Below are positions 20,642 to 31,964 of a stretch of DNA of 64,000 bases, piece after piece. Source of the stretch: Taxillus chinensis (taxonomy: Eukaryota > Streptophyta > Magnoliopsida > Santalales > Loranthaceae). The stretch lies in NCBI GenBank assembly GCA_023512835.1, contig CM042091.1:39880107-39944106 (forward strand), written 5' to 3'. Numbering within the stretch: the first letter of the stretch is position 1; the number at the start of each line of letters is the position of its first letter. The position numbers and the translations under genes are program-made. The notes beneath the pieces are model-generated. The model was not told the DNA's origin and did not search any database. It was given only the letters and a program-made list of their open reading frames with translations.

Positions 20642-22365
20642 GTGAGTGAACCGACCAGTGGTACGGGCCAAGGGAGGGTGTTTGCGCTGGAGGCGATGTA
20701 CCAGGAGGAGGCTGAGCTACCACCCCCACCGGCGGAGGGTGGGGCCGGACCATTGGCGGTTAGAGGTACCCTTTTGATCTCCCATACATTAGCTCCTGTT
20801 CTTTTCGATACGGGTGCATCGTGTTCTTTTGTTGCTGAGCTTGTAATAGATAGCTTGGGGTTGACTTGTGTGGAGGCAGCGAGCCCCAAGTTGTTGAGTC
20901 TCCAGTGGAAGGTATGATTGAGGTGCGGCGTGTTTGTCGTGACTGTGTGTTAACCATAGGAAGTGTGGAGCTAAGCTTCGACTTGCATGTAATGCCCTTG
21001 CGTGTTTTTGACTTGATCTTGGGTATGGATTGGCTTATGGCTTTCCAGGCCAAGATAGACTGTTATCGGCGGCATGTATCCTTCGTGACACCTGCAGGGA
21101 CCTCTTGCACCCTGCAGGGAGAGTGGGACTGTGAGGTGAGTCGGGCTGGGCCAGTGTTGGACCAGTGGGGTGTCATCACCCACAGGTTGGCAGCCCTGAC
21201 CTTTGCTGAGGAGAGAAAAGTGGAAAAGAGAGTGTGGCCAGCAGTTGTTGACCAATTCCAGGATGTCTTTCCTGACCAGTTGAGGAGTTTACCTCCTAAG
21301 AGGAGTGTAGAGTTTACCATTGAGTTGGTACCGGGGACTGGCCCAATCTCCCAAGTAGCATATCGTATGGGGCCAACCGAGCTAAGGGCGCTGCAGAGGC
21401 AAATAGAGGAGTTGGGGGACCAGGGGTATATCAGACCGAGTACCTCACCCTGGAGTGCTCCGGTGCTCTTTGCAAAGAAGGCAGATAGCACGCTACGCCT
21501 TTGCATCGACTATAGGAAGCTGAACTCAGTGACTGTAAAGAACAAATACCCTTTGCCTCGGATAGATAACCTGTTTGACCAGTTGAGTGGAGCCCGGTGG
21601 TTTTCCAAGATAGTCTACGGTCGGGGTATCATCAGTTGAGGGTTAGGGAGGAGGACATCCCTAAGACTGCTTTTCACTGCAGGTATGGGCACTATGAGTG
21701 GGTAGTGATGCCTTTCGGGCTCACTAATGCGCGGCAGTGTTTATGCATTTGATGAACCAAGTCTTTGCCCCATACTTAGATTTGTTCGTGGTGGTGTTTA
21801 TGGACGATATCTTGGTATATTCCAAGACCGAGGGGGAGCATGTGGAGCATCTGGCAACAGTGTTGCAAACCTTGAGGGACCAGCAATTATTTGCTAAATT
21901 TAGCAAATGTGAGTTTTGGATGCAGGAGGTTCATTTCCTTGGCCACGTGGTGTCCGCTGAGGGAGTTAGGGTGGACCCAACCAAGATTGAGGCTGTGGCA
22001 TTGTGGGAGAGGCCAACTAATGTTTTCGAGATTCGTAGTTTTATTGGCTTGGCAGGCTATTACCGTCGTTTTGTAGAGGGATTCTCCCGTTTGGCAGCTC
22101 CTATGACGGCGTTGGCTCGGAAGGGAGTGAAATTTGAGTGGACCGACAAGTGTCAGCAGGTGTTTGAGGCTCTCAAAACCCGTTTAACCACTGCACCGGT
22201 GTTGAGGTTACCTCAGGAGGATATCCCATATGAGGTATATTGTGATGCGTCCAGGGTTGGCTTAGGGTGTGTGCTTATGCAGGAGCACAATGTGGTAGTT
22301 TATGGGTCGAGGCAGCTGAAGCCTCATGAGCAGAATTATCCTACTCATGATCTTGAGTTGGCAGC
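20642..22365 (+). pseudogene. Element B protease, reverse transcriptase and start of RNase H (interrupted by F)
   Basis: The protease active site DTGA is at 20807-20818. The frame 20866-21639 carries the rest of the protease ([17 protein letters not shown]) and the RT start ([43 protein letters not shown]). A base is lost after WFSKI near 21617, and a second shift near 21730 (GCGCGGCAG where E reads GCGCCAGCGG) breaks RT. The frame from 21737 holds the catalytic FMDD (21797-21808), [18 protein letters not shown] and the RNase H start ([24 protein letters not shown]). The gene stops at 22365, where the F array is inserted, and resumes at 59188. Confidence 0.9.
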
Positions 22366-23861
22366 TGACCCGCATAAATTATGTCTGAAGGTTTTGCAGC
22401 AAGTGCACTGGTCAAGTAATAAAATGGAGTATTAAGACTCCGGTTGTCGAACCCACAGGGAGGTAGCTAATCTTGTTAAGCGGCAAGCACTAAGCTAACA
22501 AGTTGATTTTATGTCCGGACAATTGATGTTTGTTGTGCCAATATTTTGAACAAAAAAATATTAAATCAGAATGTTGGCAAGCGGTTGGTATAGACATCTA
22601 GGGTCACAATGTTTACCACCCAATCGATTGTACTAATCTGGTTATGGCTCTTGTTTATGTTCTAGTTCAAGTTCATGTTGATTATCTCCTACCTATCTTA
22701 CATTTGGTCCATGTTAAGATAGATTTAAGGCTTTTATCCCATTTGGTCCATGCGAATAAAAGTGATCAAGGTAGACAAACAATCTAATAGTTCGAGACTT
22801 GGTCCATCATGCAATATTAAATCTAATTCACTAGTGTTCCACCCTAGACAAGGGCTAAGATTACCTAATCATGCATAAACTAGGCATTTCCATTCAAGCA
22901 AGTGAATTAAACAAGAACTGAATTCTATTTTATTGAACAACCATAACCAAACTGACTACAATTTATTGGGGGCTACATTGCTCCCCTAGACTAACAAGAC
23001 TACTCCATAATCATGACAAAAACAACAACAATCATAAGAAAGAACATGATTACAGTACCAGGACAATAAAGGAAGACCCCAAGATGAACCAGGACTCCAG
23101 CCTCCAAAGACTCCGGCGTCCGTTGCCCAAACTCACTCCTTGCCAAGGACAATCCGATCTTTTAGCAATGGCTATAGCTCTTTTCGAACTCAGATCAGAT
23201 TCTCCTCCTCAAGATGATTTACAATGCCTCCAAAGACTCCTATTTATAGGTTTTAGTGGGCCAAATTAGGGTTACAAAAGGTGTGCCCTAATTATAAATG
23301 TGGTCATGACCAAAACGACGTCGTTTTGGTTAGTGACACTAATCGACGTTCTAGGCGAAATAAAACTCAAACTACACCAACTTTGACCCCAGGTTCTTTA
23401 GAGGAAAATGATTAAAGCAACAAAATACATCATTGGGAGCACAAAAATGCTTGCACGTGAGAATGCACGTGAGAAGACCCTTTTCACGTGCAGCTCCAAT
23501 TTGACTCAAATTTGCTCCAAAGCTTCCTCTTGAGTTGTAGAAGGCATCCATGCAATAAAATCCTTGCACGTGAGAATGCACGTGAGAAGGCATTTCACGT
23601 GCACCTTGATTTTGCCTTCATTTTGCTTCCATCTTCTTCCTGTAGCTTCCTTGTGAGTTGATGGAGTGATCTAGCCAAAGTGTGTGGGACAAGGTTGCTC
23701 CAAAACCTGCCAAAAACACTCAAAAAGTACCACTATACACCAAACAGGGTCTTCCTAGGGGTTAGAGCAAATATGTCGAAAATAACATGCAAATAGGTAC
23801 AAAACATACGCTAAAACACCCTATATAAGGCATAGGATAACGGCATAAATGCACGTTGTCA
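22366..23861 (-). repeat. F LTR1 (outer; 3' LTR of copy 1)
   Basis: On the minus strand it reads TGACAACGTGCA... to ...TTATGCGGGTCA. It has two hairpin modules (23452-23491 and 23565-23604), the perfect palindrome AAAACGACGTCGTTTT (23312-23327) and a TATA box (23240-23248). It shares variants with LTR4 that LTR2 and LTR3 lack: AACTGACTAC, TACAGTACC, ATCAGAATG, ACCTGCC and CAAACAGGG. Confidence 0.95.
23240..23248 (-). promoter_or_regulatory. TATA box of F LTR1
   Basis: Minus-strand TATAAATAG lies 63 bases downstream of AAAACGACGTCGTTTT. It is the 3' LTR of the array, so transcription would leave the array leftwards into B. Confidence 0.65.
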
Positions 23862-24457
23862 AATTCCCCCATACTTGAACCTTTGCTTGTCCTCAAGCAA
23901 AAAGAAATAAACACACAATCAAACGGAAAAGAACGAATAAACTAACAAACAAGAGAGGCATGGTTTCCCAAGGCATACAATCCTATCATGATGAAGTAGA
24001 CATTCCAATAGCTAAAAATGAATCATAAGTTAATCAACACATGCCCTTACTATTAAGTCCAACAACCATGTAATATCGTTACTAATAGTCCAGATAGAAG
24101 CAAACATGCCAGGATAAAATGAACTTAGCTCCCCCTGAAAGTCCGCACCAAGGTTAGAGCAGCCTCACTTAAATGTCACTTTCTTTTCTCTCCTTTCAGG
24201 CCCTACTATCAATGCCTAGCAGCTAAGGATTTACTCTTTCACCCACTACTAACTATTGATTAAGTTTTGCCACGTAAACATAAGAGATCCCCACCGTGCT
24301 CGTCAAGGGAGACACACCCTCTAGTCTACTTTAGGACCAACACTTGGAGCTAAAGATGGAAGCTCACACTTGTGAAACAAATTGCAAGATAAACAACTTA
24401 GCCATTATGGCCGCAAACACGAAAACAAAAATACATAGAAACAGTATGCCATTGTGG

Positions 24458-24488
<31 letters not shown>

Positions 24489-25180
24489 CACACTTCTTTT
24501 TAGTAATAACCTTACAAGGTTGCATTTTATGCTCTCCCTTGATGGATTATTCACTCTGCTATTGTCCTCACACAAGCCCCTTTTTTTTTTTTTTTTTAAA
24601 CAAGAACTAGAACTAGAACCGAGCGAGAATACTGGAATCGCGAACACCATACACCAAACACCGAGCACAACAGTACTTCTTATGCCTAAGTAACTCCAAC
24701 TATCAAATAGCTAGTAATGAATATTAAGAGCGAATTGATAACCCAATAACCCATAAAATACACTCAAAGGTAAGATAATGGTGCTCTCAAAAAGTATATG
24801 CCTATCTGCACTCAACTTCAGGGTTTACAAAGCTCATCCTAACATAACATGCTCACTTACTATTCAAACGTCGGCTCCAAAATCATGGTGATATCATTCA
24901 ACAAGTAAAGACATGCTCAACTAACTTATAACACACCTTAACAAGTGACACATCGTTATCACAACAAGATACTAAGGTGGTTAGTATAGGCAACCTGAAT
25001 TGTCATACCTTGGTAGCCATTGCACCTCACCGGCAAAACAAGCATTCACAAAGAACAACATAAAATAAAAGTAACGCATGCAAGCAACCAAACAAGCAAC
25101 CGGTTCAAGGGAAATCCCCCCCCCATACCGAAACGAAGCGATGTCCTCGGAGCATGGAAAAAGTAAAAGGAAAAAGAGCG
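23862..25180 (-). other. F copy 1 3' noncoding region with polypurine tract and A tracts
   Basis: About 1.3 kb between the protease-frame stop and the LTR. The polypurine tract (minus strand TATGGGGGAATT) touches the LTR at 23862. Two A runs (minus strand) lie at 24581-24597 (17) and 24459-24488 (30). The open frames across them (runs of Phe or Lys) are artefacts of the homopolymers. No gene is seen. Confidence 0.75.
24459..24597 (-). repeat. Paired A tracts, F copy 1 (30 and 17)
   Basis: Homopolymer runs of 30 (24459-24488) and 17 (24581-24597), A on the element's sense strand. Copies 2 and 3 have 30/22 and 30/27. The equal value of 30 may be an assembly or caller limit. Confidence 0.85.
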
Positions 25181-27492
25181 TTACCGGTTGGTGGGAAGGC
25201 TATAGTAGAAGATAACATGGGCCACCATGCGTCGAAGACGTGCGACAAAGTCAGCCGAGGTTTCTCCTGTGAGTGCCCAAGTATCCTTATCTTTGTAATA
25301 GAGCTATCAAATAATAGCAGACAAAAATCCCACAACTGAATTGATCAGGTTGTTGGGGAAGCTCCATTTCATTGAAGTGCACCAGAGGTAACTTGGATGT
25401 CAACGACCCTTCTTTTCGGAGTGCGGTTTTGATTTTTTTCAAGAAACCATGGACCGACTTCTTCTTTCGTGTGGAAAACCCATGGGCTTGGCTCGGGTCA
25501 TAAAGGACGGCATGGCCCACAGTCAGGTCCAACTGCAAGAGTACAAAGTGTCGTTCAAGGAGGACCGGTATAAGAACCTCGTGGACCTGGTGCCAAGAGC
25601 GATGTCCTTCGCAGCTCCATTCATCCGCCGGCGGAAGATATGTTCCTCTAAGGGCTGCTCATAAATCTCGCACAAGCATGATAGAAGTGTCTTGAGCCAT
25701 AGGGTAGTCGTTGGGCTCGGCTTCCACCACATGTCGCATCGTACGGCGAGAATAAGTCAACGTCATCGGAAGATAAGTACTCATCGACTAGGATACGTAA
25801 ATAAGATGATGTGAAGACTTCGAATCACGTGTAAAACGGGCTTGCAAGGTGTCTCCATAAGTAAACCGCTGAAAAGCATTGTGGCCTCAGCAGTGGAGAG
25901 GGCCGGATGAAGATGAATATAAACGGGCTCCCCCTAGGTCATCTGCTGGGGGAGCTTCGGAAGATGCGCCGGACCACCATTGCAACGGCCGAATTAAGGG
26001 AACTAGGGCCTGTGAAGAGCTGGGCCCGGCTGGTGGTGGGAAATAAACCGGAACTGCTGGAGGGGAAGGGTGACGCGGTGTAGGGCTCCGCCTCTTGCGG
26101 ATCTCGTGGATACTCCGGTGTCTCTTCGCTATGCGCGCGCGTCCGTCGACCGGAGGTGACGGTGCGTCAAATGGATCCTCCACAGGAGGTGTAGGAGTTG
26201 TCTTCTTCTTTTCCCCAGGGCTTTCCAGATCTTACCGAGCAGCCCTTTGACTTCCTTTTGCTCCTTGAGGATTAGAGTTTGATTTTTCTTCAACAGCCCG
26301 ATCTCCTGAACGGTTTCCACTGTGCCTCTTGTAGTTGAAGCGGTTTGCTTCGTAAGTCTTCATAAGAAGCAGCAGGAGTTGGCTCCGGGGCTTCCCATGG
26401 TCGGGCAGATGGACGAGACGTTGCTTGTTGATCTTGAGTGATGTACTCGAGTAGCTCATCCAGTGAAGTCTCGTGATGTGGCCATTAGTGAAAGCCCAGT
26501 TAAGAACGTCAACTTCACCGATAACTTGGCCATCGATGCCTTGGAAGAAATTGTAGATTTCCTCCTTGTGAACATTGAACTGCATGTACATGGCAGTCAA
26601 CTGGAAAATGTGCTGTCGGCGGGCATTCATGGGAGTGGAGGTGTCCCGGAACTGCTCCGTGGGTCGCTCCATATGCACGCTATGACGTGAAGGCTGTGGT
26701 GCAACGTGGATACTATCTCCCCATTTGCCCTTGTAGCTAACTCCTAAAGCACCCTCTGGATGGAGAACTTGTAACCGCAAGTTATTCGGGAAAACAGTGG
26801 GGACTACTTGAGCACTAAGATGACCATATTGATATTGCAGAAGCATGCTAAGTAGTCGACCATATAAGCATTTATGAATATCCCGTTTCCACAATTTAAA
26901 AATTTCCGCAGCCCAATCAATGTGTACCGGCGATCGATGCAAAACATAAACTCCAAATGGGATTTAGGGACCGAGTCTACGCCACTAGTTTGTAACAATA
27001 AGCACCTCCCTACCAAATTGGCAAGGCAACGGTATTTCCCGTGAAATCCGTTTTTAGTAAATTGCCGACGTTTCCCAAATTCCTTATTATACTGTAAAGC
27101 TCTACCATATTCTCCTAAGGTCAATGCAGGCTTTGCATGCATGGGATTTGGCAGATCAAAGCAATCTCTCAACAAAGCAGGGGAAATAGAAATTAAGACA
27201 CCTTGAACCTCCCCAATTATCTCATCATCTTCCTCATTGACATAGACTGAATTATAGAATTCTAACATGGCAGGGTAATACAAATCACATGAGCGCATAC
27301 TAACCGTCGCAGTCCCAACGCTGCGCTTGGTCATAATTTCTTGATCCAGTCAAGGGTGGAGGACTCCAGGATCTCCCAATCAAGCACATTCCCCACGAAG
27401 ATGGTGTCGGCATCTCTCAATGCCGAAGGCATAGAGGTGGCAGAGGCTTCAGGACTGCCTTCTCCTTGGCGGGCTCTCCTTGTGTGCACCAT
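25181..27492 (-). pseudogene. F copy 1: transposon-protein domain fused to a Ulp1-like (C48) cysteine protease
   Basis: A separate gene after integrase, with ATG at 27490-27492 (MVHTRRARQGEG) and stop at 25181-25183, about 770 codons. Residues from about 70 resemble the putative plant transposon protein domain (YYPAMLEFYNSVYVNEEDDE, LLRDCFDLPNPMHAKP). A region with coiled-coil character (LLKKNQTLILKEQKEVKGLL) and a Pro-rich linker follow. The C-terminus is Ulp1-like: catalytic His in RHFVLLQLDL (25548-25550), Asp in LYDPS (25497-25499), and QQPDQFSCGIFVCYYL with Gln-x5-Cys (Cys at 25332-25334). Ulp1 enzymes cut SUMO or related tags; the substrate here is unknown. Several one-base shifts break the frame. 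The position corresponds to the env-like slot of Athila elements. Confidence 0.8.
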
Positions 27493-28365
27493 GACGAAAT
27501 TTTGCTCTCGGCAAGAAAGGAGAAGAAAGTATGAAATGTGAGTTTGAAGCTTGGAACTCCTTCCCTATTTATAGTGATTCGTCACAAGGGGAAAAGACGA
27601 AATTAACCCTCTTAAAGTGCTCCATCATTTTCACGTGCAGACCAAAGAAGACTCTAGAAGATGCCGGCTAGCGCCCACCGAAATTTCGGACCGATTGGCC
27701 AAAGGTAGGTATGCACGTGAAAAGCGTGTTTTCACGGGCGAGCTTGGATGATTCTAGACACTGCCATTTGCTGTCCACTAAAATTTTAGATCGAAAAGAA
27801 GCGTCTATCCCTGTGCACGCGAAAAGTGTTGTCACGGGCAGGTCTCCGAAGGGTCTAGAAGATTCCAAGTTGCCTCTGTGCAAAATTTCAGCTCGATTGG
27901 ACCATTATACCCTTGTGCACGCGAAAAGCCTTTTCACGGGCAGGGCCTTTTTTGTCCAAATTTCGCCTGCGGGTCACGGATGAACGGTAGATTCATTATA
28001 GACGTGAACGTGACATGCCGATTCTCACGGGCAAGCTGGTTGACACCCTAAATGAAGCCCAATGATGTGGAAATTTGACAGGCTAATATCCCATCTCACA
28101 AGGACAAAAACGTGTCGGTTAGTGGGCCCAAAATACCATCATATAATCTAGAACTTCATCTCCATGGTTTGGCAAGAGATTGGAGTGGGCCCCTCTGATT
28201 TAATTTAACCGAATTTGGTTGTGGGCCTGAGAAAATTTAGTTGAAGTTCTGATACACAGGCCCAAGTAAGCCCAAGTTTAAAGAAGCTCCATCAAGGAAT
28301 TTGGGCCTAGGCCCCGGTTCAAATGCTTCGCTAATAAGAGTTAAAACAAAACAGATATGCACTCC
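27493..28365 (-). promoter_or_regulatory. F copy 1 intergenic region with internal promoter and hairpin series
   Basis: The region lies between integrase and the protease frame. A TATA box is at 27565-27573. Upstream of it lie four hairpins of the type GCACG(T/C)GAAAA...TTTTCACGGGC, starting near 27714, 27820, 27913 and 28000, about 90-105 bp apart and joined by related spacers (TCTAGAAGATTCC, AAAATTTCAG, CGATTGG). The same hairpin-plus-spacer pattern occurs in U3 of the LTRs, in the opposite orientation relative to F. No coding frame is conserved here. Confidence 0.65.
27565..27573 (-). promoter_or_regulatory. TATA box for the protease frame, F copy 1
   Basis: Minus-strand CACTATAAATAGGGAAGG is an excellent plant TATA context, 73 bases before the ATG at 27492. 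The same box and spacing occur at 39344 and 51117. Confidence 0.7.
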
Positions 28366-29849
28366 CTACGGACTATGGGTTAAAACACACAATAACACTA
28401 TCTCAATAAAAGAAATAGCATAAAATAAAAAGGAAGAGAAATCACCATGGGTTGCCTCCCATGAAGCGCCGAGTTTAGGTCTTAGCTTGACCGTCCCCTC
28501 GTCAAGTTGTGCTCGAGTGAAATGATCAACCTCCTTAACATGATCCCGCATGTAGTATGGCTTCACACGCTGACCGTTTACTTTGAAAATTTGTCCAGAG
28601 GTTGATTGGAGTTCAACACTACCATATGGGAACACCTTTGTAACGGTGAAAGGCCCCATCCATTTAGATCGCAACTTCCCAGGAAAGAGTTTAAGTCCTG
28701 GAATTAAAGAGGAGCACCTTCGCCCTGGTTCAACGGTAGAGGGGCTGATCTTCTTATCATGTCCGAGCTTAGACCTCTCCTTGTACAGACTTCGCACTCT
28801 CATAGGCATTGAAGCGAAATTCCTCCAACTCATTTAATTGGTGCAATCGTAGTTCAAGAAGCAACATTGGGATCCATGTTCAGCTTTTTAACCGCCCAAA
28901 ATGCTTTGTGTTCCAATTCAACAGGCAAGTGGCAGGCCTTTCCGTACAATAGACGATACGGAGACATTCCAATGGGCGTTTTGAATCTTGTGCGATAAGC
29001 CCACAACGCCTCATCGAGTTTTAGACCCCAATCTTTTCGGTTGCCTCCCAACTGTCTTTTCCAAGATGTGCTTGATCTCACGGTTGGAAACTTCAGCTTG
29101 ACCGTTTGCTTGTGGATGATAGGCTAAGGTGCGCCTATGTTGCACTCCATATTTGTTTAAGAGCTTGTCGAAAAGCTTATTGCGAAGTGACTCCCTTCAT
29201 CACTAATAATTGCTCTAGGTGTTCCAAACCGGCTGAATATGTTGCGCGAAGGAATTTGGTAACCACTTGAGCATCATTCTTCCTAGTGGGTATAGCTTCA
29301 ACCCACTTCGAGAGGTAATCAACAGCCAGAAGGATGTAAGAAAACCCATCTGATGGTGGGAAAGGTCCCATGAAATCGATTCCCCATATGTCAAAAAGTT
29401 CGACTGGCATAATGCCAGTTTGGGGCATCTCTTGCTTCCTTGTAATCCCTCCTATTCGTTGACACCGATCACATGTCTTAACAAAGGTGTATGTGTCCGT
29501 GAACATGGTTGGCCAGTAAAACCCACTTTGTAGGATCTTTGCCACCGTCCTTTGTACTCCTAAATGGCCAGCATAGTCAGATGAATGACAATGCGTCAGT
29601 ATACTGTCCACTTCCTCTTCTGGCACACATTTTCTGATGATCTGATCAGCACATAGCCGGTATAGAACAGGCTCATCCCAAATGTATCTTCTTGCATTAA
29701 AGAGGAACCTCTTCTTTTCCTGATAAGTGAACTCTGCAGGTACATAGTCACATGCATGGTAGTTCACTATATCAGCAAACCATGGCGTCTTTGCTTCAGC
29801 CTACAAAGAGCCGCTCATCAGGGAAGGTGTCGAAATAGTAGCACCTTGG
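28366..29849 (-). pseudogene. F copy 1 integrase
   Basis: Integrase inserts the cDNA. The zinc-binding part ([28 protein letters not shown]) and the first catalytic Asp ([15 protein letters not shown]) are in 29177-29767. The middle part ([40 protein letters not shown]) is in 28854-29081, and the C-terminal part ([20 protein letters not shown]) in 28366-28833. No chromodomain follows, in contrast to B and E. The end (RPKLGASWEATHG) is typical of Athila-like elements. Frame shifts divide it into at least three pieces, and the second Asp and the Glu fall near a break. Confidence 0.82.
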
Positions 29850-31207
29850 GTACTACCTCCCCCTAGCTCGAGCCTTGACAAATGGTCTGCCACAGTATTG
29901 GAAGTCCCCTTCAAGTCTTTAATCTCCAGATCAAACTCTTGGAGTAACAAAACCCATCTGATCAACCTGGGTTTTGCATCCTTCTTGCTGAACAAATATC
30001 TCAGGGCAGCGTGGTCGGTGTAAACAATGACCTTAGTGCCAGGAAGATATGACCGAAACTTATCACAAGCAAACACCACAGCAAGTAACTCCTTCTCTGT
30101 AGTAGTGTAATTGAGCTGGGCCTCATTGAGTGTGCGAACGGCATAATATATTGCCCTGAAAATTTTGTCCCGTTTCCGCCCAAGCACCGCTCCGATCGCA
30201 AAGTCACTTGCATCACACATCAGCTCAAAGGGTTGTGACCAGCCTGGAGCCACTATCACCGGTCTTGAACCGAGCTTCTCTTTCAACACCGTAAAGGCCT
30301 GAAGGCAGTCTTCCGAAAATATGAATGGAACATCCTTCTCTAAAAGCATGCTTAGAGGCTTGGCAATTTTTGAGAAGTCTTTGATGAACCGCCGATAAAA
30401 CCCCGCATGACCCAAGAAAGCTCCGGATGCCCTTCACATTAGTGGGAGGAGGTAGACGCTCAATGGTGGAGATCTTTGCTCTATCTACTTCCAACCCATT
30501 GCGGACACTCTATGCCCAAGGACAACTCCTTCCTTGACCATGAAGTGACACTTCTCCCGATTCAAGACCAGGTCCTTTTCCTTGCATCGGACTAACACGG
30601 TTTCCGATTCCTGAGGCAGATGGAAAAAGATGAACCAAATACCGAGAAGTCATCCATAAAGACTTCCATAATGTCCTCCACTAACCCTTGAAAAATGGCC
30701 ATCATACACCTCCTGGAAAGTAGCGGTGCGTTGCAAAGACCAAATGGCATACGCCGGAAAGCATACGTGCCAAAAGGGCACGTGAATGTAGTCTTCTCTT
30801 GATCTTCCAGGGCAACCGCTATCTGGTTGTATCCAGAATAACCGTCCAGGAAAACAATAAAACGGGTAGCTGACTAACCGATCTAGCATTTGATCAATGA
30901 AAGGTAACGGAAAGTGGTCCTTACGCGTGGCTTTATTCAGCTTGCGGTAATCAATGCACACGCGCCACCCGGTCATTGTGCGGGATGGAATAAGCTCGTT
31001 GTTCTCATTGCGTATCACCGTCATGCCACCCTTCTTGGGAACCACTTGACCTGGACTAACCCAGGAGCTATCCGAAATGGCATATATGATGCCTGCTTTC
31101 CTCCACTTCAGAATCTCCTTGCCAACGACTTCCTTCATTGCAGGATTGAGCCTGCGTTGGCGCTCTACGTAGGAGTATAAGACTCCTCCATCAAGTATCT
31201 TGTGCAT
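29850..31207 (-). pseudogene. F copy 1 reverse transcriptase and RNase H
   Basis: RT motifs: [48 protein letters not shown] (30650-31207) and the catalytic EVFMDDFSVFG (about 30636-30666). RNase H follows in 29801-30415: [46 protein letters not shown] and [14 protein letters not shown]. The sequence type ([22 protein letters not shown]) is that of Athila-like elements and not of the chromoviruses. Shifts near 30830 and 30410 break the frame. It needs the tRNA primer at 34098. Confidence 0.86.
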
Positions 31208-31942
31208 GCAGACCGCTGGACTTATACCTTTTATGTCATCCAGGAGACCACCCCAGGGCCTGCTTATGCTCCCTTAAGACTTCTAGTAGCTGTCTGGTTT
31301 CTTCTACTGTTAAGGACGCAGCCTACTATCACAGGATAACGCCCTTGTGTATCCAAGAACTCGTACCTCGGATGTTCGGGGAGTTGCTTAGAACCGGCAA
31401 CGGTTCTGTGATTGCCGAGGATTCAATTGAGGATTTCAGCACTTCATAAGTCTCGTTCGGTTCCACCTCCGCAAAATCCACCGCTGCAATTCGTGATCCA
31501 AGCTTTCGGTGATCAAGCTCTCTTCGAAAAAACCGTCCACGAATTCAGCAATCTGATCAATCCAATAACATCTGGAATGATCATTCGCCTTGCGCATCGA
31601 ACGCTCCATGTTGAACACCACCGCATCTTCATCCACACGCAGCGTCAACTCCCCTGAGTTTACATCGATCAAGGCCCTGCCGGTACTCAGGAATGGCCTT
31701 CCAAGAATCAATTGGACTCCTTTATCTTCTTCCATTTCCAATACAACAAAATCCACTGGGAAGATAAAGCGATCCACCTTGATTAAAACATCTTCAATAA
31801 TGCCCGCCGGTTTTCCTATCGATCGATCAGCAAATTGTAAAGATATGGACGTGGGCTTTATGCCAGTCAAGCCCAGCCGCCGATAGATGGACATTGGCAT
31901 CAGATTTATACTTGCCCCTAAATCACATAGGGCCCGCTCCAA
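31208..31942 (-). pseudogene. F copy 1 aspartic protease
   Basis: The retroviral-type protease that matures the polyprotein. The active site is DLGASINLMP (DLGA at 31913-31924), where B and E have DTGA. The substitution is common in Athila-like elements. The second half has VQLILGRPFLSTGRALIDV. The frame is open from 31942 to 31436. The link to RT (31208-31435) has shifts. It lies between gag and RT. Confidence 0.83.
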
Positions 31943-31964
31943 CTGCGAGGTGCCAATGGTACAG

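Noticed and set aside
23084..23269. Small frames inside the F LTRs (for example 23372-23593, 35029-35349, 46807-47127, 58594-58914) as genes
   Set aside because: They recur only because the LTR sequence recurs. They span U3 hairpins and promoter elements and have no protein-like motif.
24344..24693. Open frames full of Phe or Lys on both strands (also near 36104-36457 and 47915-48232)
   Set aside because: They arise from T/A homopolymer tracts in the 3' noncoding part of F, and their flanks are not conserved in frame.
25181..27492. The protease frame as part of a Mutator-like DNA transposon nested in F
   Set aside because: I saw no long terminal inverted repeats or 9-bp duplication around it, and it is at the same place in all three copies. 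This cannot be fully excluded without a search.
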